DNA from: Methanosphaerula subterraneus
GTDB lineage: Archaea; Halobacteriota; Methanomicrobia; Methanomicrobiales; Methanospirillaceae
Assembly (NCBI RefSeq): GCF_052055875.1
Contig: NZ_CP170508.1
Span: 1,364,001 to 1,428,000 of the forward strand
DNA: 64,000 nucleotides
Direction of reading: 5' to 3'
Each line of letters opens with the position of its first letter. Position 1 is the first letter of the stretch. The position numbers were made by a program, and so were the translations under genes. This document shows, piece after piece, positions 43,294 through 52,025 of the stretch. The notes under the pieces were generated by a model. It searched no databases. It was not told where the DNA came from and saw nothing but the letters and a program-made list of their open reading frames with translations.

Positions 43294-43716
43294 GTGTATG
43301 AGAGCCGGCAGTATGTGGGAGATGATCAAGTGAGTGAACAGACGATGCAGGAGTTCGCAGAGGCATGCGCAGACCAGAACAGTACAGACGAACTGCTCGA
43401 AGGGCTTGAGTTACTCAATGACGGAACATTTCGATATCTCATGAATGAGGCGAGCCTGCTCGACTGTATTGAGTGGGATCTGACGCCCCGCGAATGGGTG
43501 GGGGCTTTAAACCTTGCAGTGCTCAGGCAACTGACGGGGACGTATGCCGATTGGAAGACGGCGGAGGTGGTTGCCCGGGCCCTGGCCAGGTTCGGAGTTG
43601 AAATCGATGGCGACGAAGCAAAAGACGGGACTTATACCCTGATCGTGACCAGGGGGATGAAAGTGCTGAGGCAGATGGCAGAAGCGGTCCCGGTGGTCGA
43701 CCTCCAGCAGGACTGA
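43294..43716 (+). CDS. Hypothetical acidic cytosolic protein
   Basis: I do not recognise this 140-residue acidic protein (a shorter 128-residue form would start at GTG 43330). It appears helical, with TPREWVGALNLAVLRQLTG and AEVVARALARFGVEI as amphipathic segments. No signal peptide, membrane span or metal motif is seen. It stands alone, 588 bases before nifH, and is divergent from the secreted protein gene. Confidence 0.6.
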   Translation: MYESRQYVGDDQVSEQTMQEFAEACADQNSTDELLEGLELLNDGTFRYLMNEASLLDCIEWDLTPREWVGALNLAVLRQLTGTYADWKTAEVVARALARFGVEIDGDEAKDGTYTLIVTRGMKVLRQMAEAVPVVDLQQD

Positions 43717-43865
43717 AAATTGCGGACCAGTTCTGTGTAGATGTAACCAATTTTTCTCCAGTGTATCAGAATTTGAGATGCACTGAATCGATCCTACCCC
43801 ATCGAACGGAGCCGAATTTTACCGTTAAATCATTAAAAATGGAGAATATCCGGATGACAATAGTA

Positions 43866-43913
43866 ATATTTAAATATAGTAGAAAGAAGCGTTATTCCAT
43901 CAAATATTTATAA
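43866..43913 (+). promoter_or_regulatory. nif operon promoter: 12-bp palindrome and TATA box
   Basis: ATATTTAAATAT (43866-43877) is a perfect palindrome, and ATATTTATAA (43904-43913) is a strong archaeal TATA box. The latter puts the transcript start near 43935-43940, just before ATG 43941 of a short ORF. I see no clean GGAA-N6-TTCC or GGTA-N6-TACC site as bound by NrpR; GGAGAATATCC near 43842 is the nearest imperfect candidate. Confidence 0.5.
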
Positions 43914-43940
43914 CAAAACATCATATCTTTTATTCACACC

Positions 43941-44012
43941 ATGAAGGTGGAGACCGAGGTGAAGAAGATACGAAGTTACAGGAAGAGCAGCATCGGAGAT
44001 CTCCGGCAGTAA
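43941..44012 (+). CDS. 23-codon leader ORF upstream of nifH
   Basis: ATG 43941 opens a 23-codon frame (MKVETEVKKIRSYRKSSIGD and three more residues) ending at TAA 44010-44012. It begins within a few bases of the expected transcript start, which would make it leaderless. The peptide is basic and shows no obvious regulatory codon run. It may be a leader peptide, or chance. Confidence 0.35.
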   Translation: MKVETEVKKIRSYRKSSIGDLRQ

Positions 44013-44303
44013 CGTCAGTCCCGTCAAACCTGACACAGCAGCCGGCTTAACCAGGCTTCCGGGCGGACAGACCCTGGCCACAGTGCCGGATACAAAGTGG
44101 GGGAATCAAAAGGCCCCCTGAGATCTGGTGCAACAGATCCGTGGTCCCGAACCGGGAGTGGGATATGATCAGATGCGACCACATCGTCGCACCATAACCT
44201 GGAGATCTGCCAAAAATGAGGAGAAGAACAAAGGCGAGGACCGAATGGTCTGGAAAAAATCCACAGGACGATGAAGACCCACAGGTGAGATGAGGAGATT
44301 ATC
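44013..44303 (+). ncRNA. Structured 5' leader (candidate cis-regulatory RNA or sRNA) of nifH
   Basis: This leader has several stems seen directly. CCGGC (44042-44046) pairs with GCCGG (44085-44089), enclosing CCAGG (44051-44055) with CCTGG (44073-44077). GGGGG (44099-44103) pairs with CCCCC (44114-44118). GATCTG (44122-44127) pairs with CAGATC (44134-44139). TGCGAC (44174-44179) pairs with GTCGCA (44186-44191). It lies between the nif promoter and nifH. I match it to no known riboswitch class. Confidence 0.45.
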
Positions 44304-45134
44304 ATGAAAAGACAGGTAGCAATATATGGAAAAGGCGGAATCGGAAAATCGACCACAACCCAGAACACCGTCGCGGCACTGGCAGAGCAGGGGAAGAAGA
44401 TCATGGTGGTCGGATGCGACCCGAAAGCTGATTCCACCAGACTTCTGCTCCACGGACTCTGTCAGAAGACGGTGCTGGACACCCTGCGGGACGAAGGAGA
44501 TGACATCGAACTGGACGAGATCCTCAAGCCCGGATACCGAGACACCCTCTGTGTTGAATCAGGCGGTCCAGAGCCTGGCGTGGGATGTGCCGGCCGGGGA
44601 ATCATTACATCGATCAACCTGCTGGAGTCACTCGGGGCATATACCGACGATCTGGATTATGTCTTCTACGATGTGCTCGGGGATGTCGTCTGCGGCGGGT
44701 TCGCGATGCCGATCCGGGAGGGTAAGGCAGAGGAGATCTATATCGTCGCCTCCGGGGAGTTGATGGCACTGTATGCGGCCAACAACATCGCCAAGGGGAT
44801 CCAGAAGTACGCTATATCAGGCAAGGTCAGGCTGGGAGGGATCATCTGCAACAGCCGCAAGGTCGACAACGAGTATCCCCTCCTCAAGGCCTTCGCCGAA
44901 GAACTCGGATCCCAGCTGATCTACTTTGTCCCGCGGGACAACCTGGTGCAGCGGGCCGAGATCAACAAGAAGACCGTAATCGACTTCGATCCCGAGTCCA
45001 ACCAGGCAGAGGAGTACAGACAGTTGGCCAAAGCCATCGACGAGAACAGGATGTTCGTCGTCCCAAAACCGATGACACAGGACCGGCTGGAAGAACTGAT
45101 GATGCAGCACGGATTCCTGGACGCACTGGTGTGA
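44304..45134 (+). CDS. nifH: Nitrogenase iron protein NifH
   Basis: The 276-residue dimeric ATPase donates electrons to the MoFe protein and is needed for cofactor maturation. The P-loop GKGGIGKST is at residues 9-17; Cys95 (GVGCAGRG) and Cys130 (GDVVCGGF) are the 4Fe-4S ligands; Arg98 is the site equivalent to the ADP-ribosylated Arg of bacteria. GAGGAG at 44291-44296 precedes the ATG. It is the first gene of the nif string; nifI1 follows 17 bases later. Confidence 0.97.
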   Translation: MKRQVAIYGKGGIGKSTTTQNTVAALAEQGKKIMVVGCDPKADSTRLLLHGLCQKTVLDTLRDEGDDIELDEILKPGYRDTLCVESGGPEPGVGCAGRGIITSINLLESLGAYTDDLDYVFYDVLGDVVCGGFAMPIREGKAEEIYIVASGELMALYAANNIAKGIQKYAISGKVRLGGIICNSRKVDNEYPLLKAFAEELGSQLIYFVPRDNLVQRAEINKKTVIDFDPESNQAEEYRQLAKAIDENRMFVVPKPMTQDRLEELMMQHGFLDALV

Positions 45135-45151
45135 GGATAGGTGAAAGAAGC

Positions 45152-45478
45152 ATGTTACTGATCAGAGCGATTGTACGACCCGAGAAGAAAGACGAGGTGC
45201 TGGGTGAATTATCATCAGCAGGATTCCATGCCGCGACCGTCGTGGATGTCGTAGGTCGTGGTAAACAGAAGGGGATCAAGATCGGGGGGATCGTCTATGA
45301 TGAGATCCCAAAGACGATGATATTGATGGCCGTTCCGGACGAGGAGAAGGACCAGGTGATCGGTGTGATCCTGAGGACAGCCAAGACCAGTGACAAGGGA
45401 GCATATGGCGATGGCAAGATCTTTGTCAGCCCCGTTGAAGAGGTCTACACAATATCAAAAGGCAGTCAGGGCCTGTAG
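45152..45478 (+). CDS. nifI1: Nitrogen regulatory PII-like protein NifI1
   Basis: The 108-residue PII-type protein has the family N-terminus MLLIRAIVRPEKKDEVLGEL and the region GRGKQKGIKIGGIVYDEIP, then GDGKIFVSPVEEVYTI. With NifI2 it binds the NifDK enzyme and blocks its activity when ammonium is present; 2-oxoglutarate relieves this. ATG 45152 was chosen at the conserved start. Location between nifH and nifD is the methanogen arrangement. Confidence 0.94.
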   Translation: MLLIRAIVRPEKKDEVLGELSSAGFHAATVVDVVGRGKQKGIKIGGIVYDEIPKTMILMAVPDEEKDQVIGVILRTAKTSDKGAYGDGKIFVSPVEEVYTISKGSQGL

Positions 45479-45488
45479 GAGACTGCAC

Positions 45489-45908
45489 ATGAAAGAGATT
45501 ATGGCTATCGTGCGGATGAAGAAGACCGGTGTCACCAAGAGAGCCCTGGTGGAGACCGGGGTCGCCGGCTTCACCGCCCTCAAGGTACTCGGACGGGGCA
45601 AGCTGGTCGAGGACACCACGGTGATCAAACCGTGCAAGGAGAAACTGCTGGCCATGGCCATCGACGACATCAATGAAGTGGAAGAGGCAGAGCAGGAGGT
45701 CACCAGTTTTCTGGACGACTCGCGGTTCTTCCCCCGCCGACTCTTCACCATCCTGGCGCACGACGAAGACGTGCCCAGGATCGTGGAGGCCATCACCAGG
45801 GTCAATATTACTGAACGGAAGGTGGGCGACGGGATAATCCTGGTGCTGCCTGTGGACGACGCGGTACGTGTTCGGACCGGTGAATCGGGCGACGCGGCCA
45901 TCTGGTAA
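45489..45908 (+). CDS. nifI2: Nitrogen regulatory PII-like protein NifI2
   Basis: The 139-residue protein is the partner of NifI1, beginning MKEIMAIVRMKKTGVTKRAL and having VLGRGKLVEDTTV, the longer insertion SSR-free acidic segment typical of NifI2, and GDGIILVLPVDDAVRVRTGE. It takes part in ammonium switch-off of nitrogenase. ATG 45489 is 10 bases after the nifI1 stop. nifD begins 17 bases after its own stop. Confidence 0.93.
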   Translation: MKEIMAIVRMKKTGVTKRALVETGVAGFTALKVLGRGKLVEDTTVIKPCKEKLLAMAIDDINEVEEAEQEVTSFLDDSRFFPRRLFTILAHDEDVPRIVEAITRVNITERKVGDGIILVLPVDDAVRVRTGESGDAAIW

Positions 45909-45925
45909 ACGAGGAGTGTGTGATA

Positions 45926-47551
45926 ATGGCAATAACTGAGGAACAGATGGAGGAACTGCTCAGCCACTACCCGGACAAGGTCAAGAAGAACCGGAAGAAG
46001 CATCTCGTCCAGAAGAACTCGGCCGAGACCTGTCAGCAGATCGAGGCGAACACCCGGACGATCCCGGGCATCATCTCGCAGCGTGGCTGTGCCTATGCCG
46101 GCTGCAAAGGTGTGGTGATCGGACCGATCAAGGACATGGTCCATATCGTCCACGGTCCGGTCGGCTGCTCGTATTACGCCTGGGGGACCCGCCGGAACAA
46201 AGCGAGGGCTGATGATGCAACGCCACCGGAGAAGATCTTCTCACCACTCTGCTTCACCACCGACATGCAGGAGAGCGACATCGTCTTCGGCGGGGATAAA
46301 AAACTGGCCAAGATGATAGACGAGGTCGTGGAGATCTTCCATCCGCAGGCGGTCTCGATCTGCGCCACCTGCCCGGTCGGCCTGATCGGGGATGATATCA
46401 ATGCGGTCGCCAGGGCGGCGGAAGAGCGGCACGGCATCCAGGTGCTCTCGTTCAACTGCGAGGGGTACAAGGGTGTCAGCCAATCGGCCGGACACCACAT
46501 AGCGAACAACAACCTGATGGAGCATGTGATCGGAAAGGGAACCACCGAAAAGAACCCGGACGAGTACGTGATCAACATCCTTGGAGAGTACAATATCGGC
46601 GGAGATGGATGGGAACTGGAACGGATCCTTGCGGATATCGGCTACACCCTGAACTGCATCATGACAGGGGATGCCAGTTATGAGAAGATCAGGAATCTGC
46701 ACAAGGCCGACCTGAACCTGGTCCAGTGCCACCGCTCGATCAACTACATCGCCGAGATGATGGAGACGAAGTACGGCATCCCGTGGTTGAAGGTTAACTT
46801 CATCGGGGTCACCGCCACCATCGCCTCCCTCAGAGAGATAGCCCAGTGCTTCGGCAATCAAGAACTGATCGAGCGGACTGAGATAATCATCGCCAGGGAA
46901 CTTGCCCGGGTGACCCCGGTACTGGAGCAGTACAAAAAGATCTGCCAGGGGAAGACTGCATTCGTCTTTGTCGGAGGATCCCGGAGCCATCACTACCAGG
47001 CCCTCCTCCGTGACCTGGGCATGGACGTGGTGGTCGCAGGCTACGAGTTCGCCCACCGCGACGACTACGAGGGCCGGCAGGTGATCCCGACCATCAAGAG
47101 CGACGCCGACTCCAAGAACATCCCGGAACTGCACCTGACCCCGGACGAGGAACTCTACCAGGAGGCGCATGTCCACCTGAAGATGTCAAAGGAGAAGTAC
47201 GAAGAGATCTCCAGCAGGATTGCATTCAGCAATTACACGGGGATGATCCCGGAGATGAAGAACGGAGAGGTGATCCTGGACGACGCCAACCATCACGAAG
47301 TCGAAGAACTGATCAGGATGATCCATCCCGACCTCTTCTTCTCGGGGGTCCGGGACAAGTACATCGTCCACAAGATGGGCATCCCAGCGAAACAGATGCA
47401 CTCGTATGACTACAGCGGCCCCTATGCGGGCTTCAATGGATCCCTGATCTTCGCTGAGGATGTGGCGAACGCGCTGGTGACCCCGGCCTGGAAACTGGTC
47501 ACACCCCCGTGGGAAGACACGAACAGAAGAAGGAGTGATAGCAATGCTTGA
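45926..47551 (+). CDS. nifD: Nitrogenase molybdenum-iron protein alpha chain NifD
   Basis: The 541-residue subunit carries the FeMo cofactor. P-cluster ligands are Cys55 (RGCAYAGCKG), Cys81 (HGPVGCSYY) and the Cys in ICATCPVGLIGDD. FSQ-type cofactor residues are the Cys in LVQCHRSINY and His in MHSYDYSGPY; SAGHHIAN holds the substrate-gating His. An insertion of about 50 residues in the C-terminal half is the clostridial type of Mo enzyme. ATG 45926 has GAGGAG at 45911-45916. It overlaps nifK by 8 bases. Confidence 0.95.
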   Translation: MAITEEQMEELLSHYPDKVKKNRKKHLVQKNSAETCQQIEANTRTIPGIISQRGCAYAGCKGVVIGPIKDMVHIVHGPVGCSYYAWGTRRNKARADDATPPEKIFSPLCFTTDMQESDIVFGGDKKLAKMIDEVVEIFHPQAVSICATCPVGLIGDDINAVARAAEERHGIQVLSFNCEGYKGVSQSAGHHIANNNLMEHVIGKGTTEKNPDEYVINILGEYNIGGDGWELERILADIGYTLNCIMTGDASYEKIRNLHKADLNLVQCHRSINYIAEMMETKYGIPWLKVNFIGVTATIASLREIAQCFGNQELIERTEIIIARELARVTPVLEQYKKICQGKTAFVFVGGSRSHHYQALLRDLGMDVVVAGYEFAHRDDYEGRQVIPTIKSDADSKNIPELHLTPDEELYQEAHVHLKMSKEKYEEISSRIAFSNYTGMIPEMKNGEVILDDANHHEVEELIRMIHPDLFFSGVRDKYIVHKMGIPAKQMHSYDYSGPYAGFNGSLIFAEDVANALVTPAWKLVTPPWEDTNRRRSDSNA

Positions 47552-48911
47552 ATGTATCCCCAAAGAACCGGCGGAGCATACGATAGGAAAGATAAACCCG
47601 GCCAAGACCTGTCAGCCACTCGGAGCCATGTATGCCTCATTAGGCATACACGGCTGCCTGCCCCACAGCCACGGCTCGCAGGGGTGCTGCGCCTACCACC
47701 GGATGCACCTCACCCGCCACTTCCGTGAACCGGTGATGGCCTCGTCCAGCTCCTTCACCGAAGGGGCCTCGGTCTTCGGCGGTGCGGCCAACCTCAAGAC
47801 ATCGATTAAGAATGTCTTTGAGATCTACAACCCCGACATCATGGCCGTCCACACCACATGCCTCTCGGAGACGATCGGCGACGACATCCCCAGCATTATC
47901 AAGCAGGCTGAGGTACCGGAGGGGAAGATCGTCATCCATGCCAACACGCCCAGTTACGTGGGATCCCACATCACCGGGTTCTCAAACATGTGCAGAGCGA
48001 TCGTCGCTTACCTTGCGGAATCGGATGGAACGGCGAAGAAGGAGCAGGTGAACATCCTGCCCGGATTCGTCAATCCCGGCGACATGCGGGAGATCAAACG
48101 GATCGTCGGAGCACTCGGCGTCCCGCTGATCCTGTATCCGGACACCACCGGGGTGCTCGATTCGCCGCTGACAAACAGGTACGCGATGTACCCGGAGGGA
48201 GGAGCCACCATCGAATCGATCCGCGATTCAGGAAACTCAAAACTGACCCTGGCCCTCGGGTCCTGGTCCTCCGACGCGGCCGGCAACCTCCTGCAGGAGA
48301 AATGCAGCGTTCCCGGCGTCCCCCTGAAGGTGCCGATCGGTATCAAGGCGACCGACGACCTGATCATGGCCATAAAGAATGGATTTGACGTGGAGGTTCC
48401 GCAGTCCCTGACCCTCGAACGGGGGCAGGTGGTCGACACTCTCATCGACACCAACTTCCACTACCAGGGAAAGAAGGTCGCCGTCTTCGGGGATCCGGAC
48501 ATCGTGATCCCACTGGCCGAGTTCCTGCTGACGATGGGTATGATCCCGGTCCATGTGCTGACCGGTACCCCGGGCAAACGGTTCGAGACCGAGATCCGGC
48601 AGATGCTCGAAGAGGCCGGCATCAAAGAGAGCCATGTCAGGGCCGAGGGCGATCTCTTCGAACTGCATCAATGGATCAGAGACGAACCGGTGGACCTGCT
48701 GATCGGGACCACCTACGGCAAGTACATCGCACGGGCCGAGGATATCCCCCTGGTCAGGGTCGGATTCCCGATCCTCGACCGGGCGGTGCAGCCCCTGATG
48801 CCGATCGTCGGCTACCGGGGGGCCCTCCGGCTGATCGAGATGATCAGCAACGCGCTCCTCGATCGGCGGGACCGCGACTGCCTTGACGAGGACTACGAAC
48901 TGGTATTGTAA
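47544..48911 (+). CDS. nifK: Nitrogenase molybdenum-iron protein beta chain NifK
   Basis: The 455-residue subunit completes the P-cluster with Cys23 (AKTCQPLG) and Cys48 (GSQGCCAYHR), and a third Cys in VHTTCLSETIGDD. Its N-terminus is short, without the roughly 50-residue extension of proteobacterial NifK, as in clostridial and archaeal forms. ATG 47544 lies inside nifD, so translation is coupled. nifE begins 32 bases after its stop. Confidence 0.95.
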   Translation: MLECIPKEPAEHTIGKINPAKTCQPLGAMYASLGIHGCLPHSHGSQGCCAYHRMHLTRHFREPVMASSSSFTEGASVFGGAANLKTSIKNVFEIYNPDIMAVHTTCLSETIGDDIPSIIKQAEVPEGKIVIHANTPSYVGSHITGFSNMCRAIVAYLAESDGTAKKEQVNILPGFVNPGDMREIKRIVGALGVPLILYPDTTGVLDSPLTNRYAMYPEGGATIESIRDSGNSKLTLALGSWSSDAAGNLLQEKCSVPGVPLKVPIGIKATDDLIMAIKNGFDVEVPQSLTLERGQVVDTLIDTNFHYQGKKVAVFGDPDIVIPLAEFLLTMGMIPVHVLTGTPGKRFETEIRQMLEEAGIKESHVRAEGDLFELHQWIRDEPVDLLIGTTYGKYIARAEDIPLVRVGFPILDRAVQPLMPIVGYRGALRLIEMISNALLDRRDRDCLDEDYELVL

Positions 48912-48943
48912 GCGAAACCGCTTGAATCGGAGGATGATGGCAT

Positions 48944-50338
48944 ATGGAAGAGACAAGTGTACTGGACAGTGGGTCCTGTGCAGGTATCGATGAACGACAG
49001 CGATCGATCATAACCTCCGGAAGAAACAAGAGCAGCATCCACTGCTCTGACGACAGCCTGGCCGGCTCAGTCAGCCAGCGGGCCTGCGTCTTTTGTGGGG
49101 CACGCGTGGTGTTGAACCCGGTGACAGACGTAATCCACCTCGTCCACGGTCCGATCGGCTGTGCCACCTACACCATGGATATCCGCGGAAGCCTCTCCAG
49201 CGGTTCGGAACTGTATCGAAACAGTTTCTCCACCGACCTCAAAGAGACGGACGTGGTCTTTGGCGGGGAGAAGAAGCTCGCCGCATGTATCGATGAGGTC
49301 GTCACCAAATATCATCCTCCGGCAGTGTTCGTCTACTCGACCTGCGTGGTCGGGATGATCGGCGATGACATCATTGCCGTCTGCAAGGCGGCCACGGAGC
49401 GGCACCAGATCGATGTAATCCCGGTGGAGTCCACCGGGTTTATGTCAGGGAACAAGGTGATAGGCTACCGGGCTGCGGCCGAGGCACTGATGAAACTGAT
49501 CACCCCAAAAGGTGGAGAGACCGTCCCGATGACCCGGAAACTGAACTTCCTGGGGGAGTACAACCTGGGCGGGGAGAAATGGGTCGTTGAGCGGTACCTC
49601 CGGGAGATCGGGATCGAGATGAACGTGGCCTTCACCGGCGATTCAACGGTAGCCGCCCTGAAGCAGGCGCCTGGCGCGTGCCTGAATATTGTGCAGTGCA
49701 CCGGGTCCATGCACTGGGTGGCCACCAACCTGGAACGGACGTTCGGCACCCCCTACATCGATGTGAACTTCTTCGGTGCAGAGAACACGGCAGAGAGCCT
49801 CAGAAAGATCGCCGAATTCTATGAGGACGAGGAGATCATGCGCCGGACCGAAGCCCTGATCGAGCGGGAGATGAAAAATATCCAGCCCACACTCCAGAAA
49901 TACCGTGAGAAACTTACCGGGAAACGTGCGGCCATCTATGTGGGCGGCGCCTTCAAAGCGGTGGCCATCATCCGCCAGTTGCAGGAACTGGGGATGGAGG
50001 TGGTCTTCACCGGGACGCAGACGGGCAAACCGGAGGAGTACGATCGGATCCGGGGCATGGTGAACGAAGGGACGGTCATCATCGACGACGCCAATCCGGC
50101 AGAACTGGAGAAGTTCCTGCTCGAGAAACAGGTCGACATGATGGCCGGCGGGGTGAAAGAACGGATGCTCGCCTTCAAACTGGGCATCGGCTTCGTCGAC
50201 CACAACCACGACCGGAAGGACTGCCTGGCCGGCTTCGAAGGATCCGCCAGGTTTGCGCGGGAGGTGTACGTCACCACCTGCTCCCCGGTCTGGAAGCACC
50301 TGAAACAGACCCTTCCAGGGGGCATGACCGATGAGTGA
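48944..50338 (+). CDS. nifE: Nitrogenase cofactor scaffold protein NifE
   Basis: The 464-residue NifD-like protein forms with NifN the scaffold on which the FeMo cofactor is matured. It has CVFCGARVVLNPV and HGPIGCATYTMD (cluster ligands), VYSTCVVGMIGDDI, and GEYNLGGEKW. The His and Cys that hold FeMo cofactor in NifD are not all kept, as expected for NifE. It overlaps nifN by 8 bases. Confidence 0.92.
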   Translation: MEETSVLDSGSCAGIDERQRSIITSGRNKSSIHCSDDSLAGSVSQRACVFCGARVVLNPVTDVIHLVHGPIGCATYTMDIRGSLSSGSELYRNSFSTDLKETDVVFGGEKKLAACIDEVVTKYHPPAVFVYSTCVVGMIGDDIIAVCKAATERHQIDVIPVESTGFMSGNKVIGYRAAAEALMKLITPKGGETVPMTRKLNFLGEYNLGGEKWVVERYLREIGIEMNVAFTGDSTVAALKQAPGACLNIVQCTGSMHWVATNLERTFGTPYIDVNFFGAENTAESLRKIAEFYEDEEIMRRTEALIEREMKNIQPTLQKYREKLTGKRAAIYVGGAFKAVAIIRQLQELGMEVVFTGTQTGKPEEYDRIRGMVNEGTVIIDDANPAELEKFLLEKQVDMMAGGVKERMLAFKLGIGFVDHNHDRKDCLAGFEGSARFAREVYVTTCSPVWKHLKQTLPGGMTDE

Positions 50339-51701
50339 AACACGGGCAAAAGAGGTGAACGAGAACCAGTGCCAGATGTGCATGCCCCTCGGGGGCGTCG
50401 TCGCCTTCAAAGGGATCGAAGGGGCGATGGTGCTGGTGCATGGCTCACAGGGCTGCAGCACCTACATGCGGCTCGCAAACGTCGAACATTACAACGAACC
50501 GATCGATGTCGCGTCATCGGCTCTGAATGAAAAACAGACCATCTACGGCGGGGAGAAAAACCTGAAGAAGGCCTTGGACAACGTGATCCGGGTCTATGAA
50601 CCAAAAGTGCTCGGCCTCGTGACCACCTGCCTTGCCGAGACGATGGGTGAGGACCTCACCCGAATGATCGAGACTTACACCAGGGAACGGGGTGTCAAAG
50701 GGGTCGACATCATCCCGGTGGCCACGCCGAGTTATAGTGGAAGCCACACCGAGGGGTTCTGGGCGGCGACGAGGGATATCATCGCATTCTATGCCAGGCC
50801 GACCGAGGCGCACCAGCGGATCAATGTGATCATCCCCCATATCAGTCCGGCGGATATCCGCGAGATCAAGCGGATCTTCGACCTGATGGGGCTCGAGTAC
50901 ACGCTGGTGCCCGACTACTCCATGACCCTGGACCGCCCCTACGGGGGACGGTACCAGAAGATCCCGCCAGGCGGCACCAGTACAGAGGAGATCGCTGCGA
51001 TGCCCGGGGCACGGGCCACCGTGCAGTTCGGAGAGACCTGCCCGGATGATCTGTCGCCAGGGCTGTACCTGCAGCAGCAGTACGGTGTCCCGCTGATCAA
51101 CCTGCCGCTCCCGATCGGCCTCCAGAACACCGACCGGTTGATGGAGACCCTGCAGAGATTGAGCGGCCGACCGCTGCCCGAGACCCTGACCCTCGAAAGG
51201 GGGTGGCTCCTCGATGGGATGGCTGACTCCCATAAATACAATGCAGACGGGCGCCCGGTCATCTACGGCGAGCCGGAACTGGTCTATGCCTGTACCAGCC
51301 TTTGCATGGAGAACGGGGCCACCCCGGCGGTCATCGCCAGCGGGACCCATACCAGCCGGCTGGCAGAGGTGCTCAGGCCCCTGCTGGCAGACGCCGATGA
51401 AGAGCCGGTGCTGCTCGAAGAGGCGGACTTCGCCTCCATCGGAGAGGCAGCCCGGGAGAAGGGGGGGAATATCGCCATCGGCCATTCAGGGGGCAGATCC
51501 CTGACCGAACGACAGATGATCCCCATCGTCAGGGTGGGATTTCCGATCCATGACCGGGTCGGAGGCCAGCGGATCCTCTCCGCCGGATATGCCGGGACAC
51601 TGGCATTTCTGGAGCGGTTCACCAACACCCTGCTGGAGACCAAGTACAGTTCCTATCGCCAGCTGCGAAAGGAAGAGATGATGATCAGAGGAGGTATCTG
51701 A
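50331..51701 (+). CDS. nifN: Nitrogenase cofactor scaffold protein NifN
   Basis: The 456-residue NifK-like partner of NifE shows NENQCQMCMPLGGVVAFKGIEG, HGSQGCSTYMRL and VTTCLAETMGEDL. No NifB-like radical SAM domain is fused to it, unlike some clostridial NifN-B proteins. Its start overlaps nifE. The ferredoxin gene follows after one base, so the operon continues. Confidence 0.92.
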   Translation: MSETRAKEVNENQCQMCMPLGGVVAFKGIEGAMVLVHGSQGCSTYMRLANVEHYNEPIDVASSALNEKQTIYGGEKNLKKALDNVIRVYEPKVLGLVTTCLAETMGEDLTRMIETYTRERGVKGVDIIPVATPSYSGSHTEGFWAATRDIIAFYARPTEAHQRINVIIPHISPADIREIKRIFDLMGLEYTLVPDYSMTLDRPYGGRYQKIPPGGTSTEEIAAMPGARATVQFGETCPDDLSPGLYLQQQYGVPLINLPLPIGLQNTDRLMETLQRLSGRPLPETLTLERGWLLDGMADSHKYNADGRPVIYGEPELVYACTSLCMENGATPAVIASGTHTSRLAEVLRPLLADADEEPVLLEEADFASIGEAAREKGGNIAIGHSGGRSLTERQMIPIVRVGFPIHDRVGGQRILSAGYAGTLAFLERFTNTLLETKYSSYRQLRKEEMMIRGGI

Positions 51702-51702
51702 C

Positions 51703-52011
51703 ATGCAAAAACCAGTCCACCACATATTTATCTGTACAAGCTCCCGCCCCACCGGCCAGCAGAAAGGATTCTGCCACACCAAGGAAGGTGTCGATGTCAT
51801 GATGAGATTCATGGAGGAGATCGAAGATCGGGAACTGGGGAACGACGTCTATATCACCAACACCGGATGTTTCGGGATCTGTGAGAGAGGGCCGATCGTC
51901 GTGGTGTACCCAGACAATGTCTGGTACGGGTCGGTGACCCCCGACGATGTAGCCGAAATCCTCGACGAACATATCGAGGGCGGTACGATCGTCGACCGCC
52001 TGGTAATCTGA
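51703..52011 (+). CDS. Thioredoxin-like 2Fe-2S ferredoxin
   Basis: The 102-residue protein has the four cluster cysteines at Cys11, Cys24, Cys56 and Cys60 (HHIFICTSS, GFCHTKEG, NTGCFGICERGP), as in the thioredoxin-like 2Fe-2S ferredoxins. It is one base after nifN and before the AnfO-like gene. It could supply electrons to nitrogenase or to cofactor assembly; this is inferred from position. Confidence 0.88.
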   Translation: MQKPVHHIFICTSSRPTGQQKGFCHTKEGVDVMMRFMEEIEDRELGNDVYITNTGCFGICERGPIVVVYPDNVWYGSVTPDDVAEILDEHIEGGTIVDRLVI

Positions 52012-52025
52012 AGGAGACCGAAGCG

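Noticed and set aside
44013..44303. Known riboswitch (cobalamin, Moco, SAM or fluoride) in the nif leader
   Set aside because: I could not match the conserved core of any of these classes; some short resemblances (such as GCCAC) are too weak.
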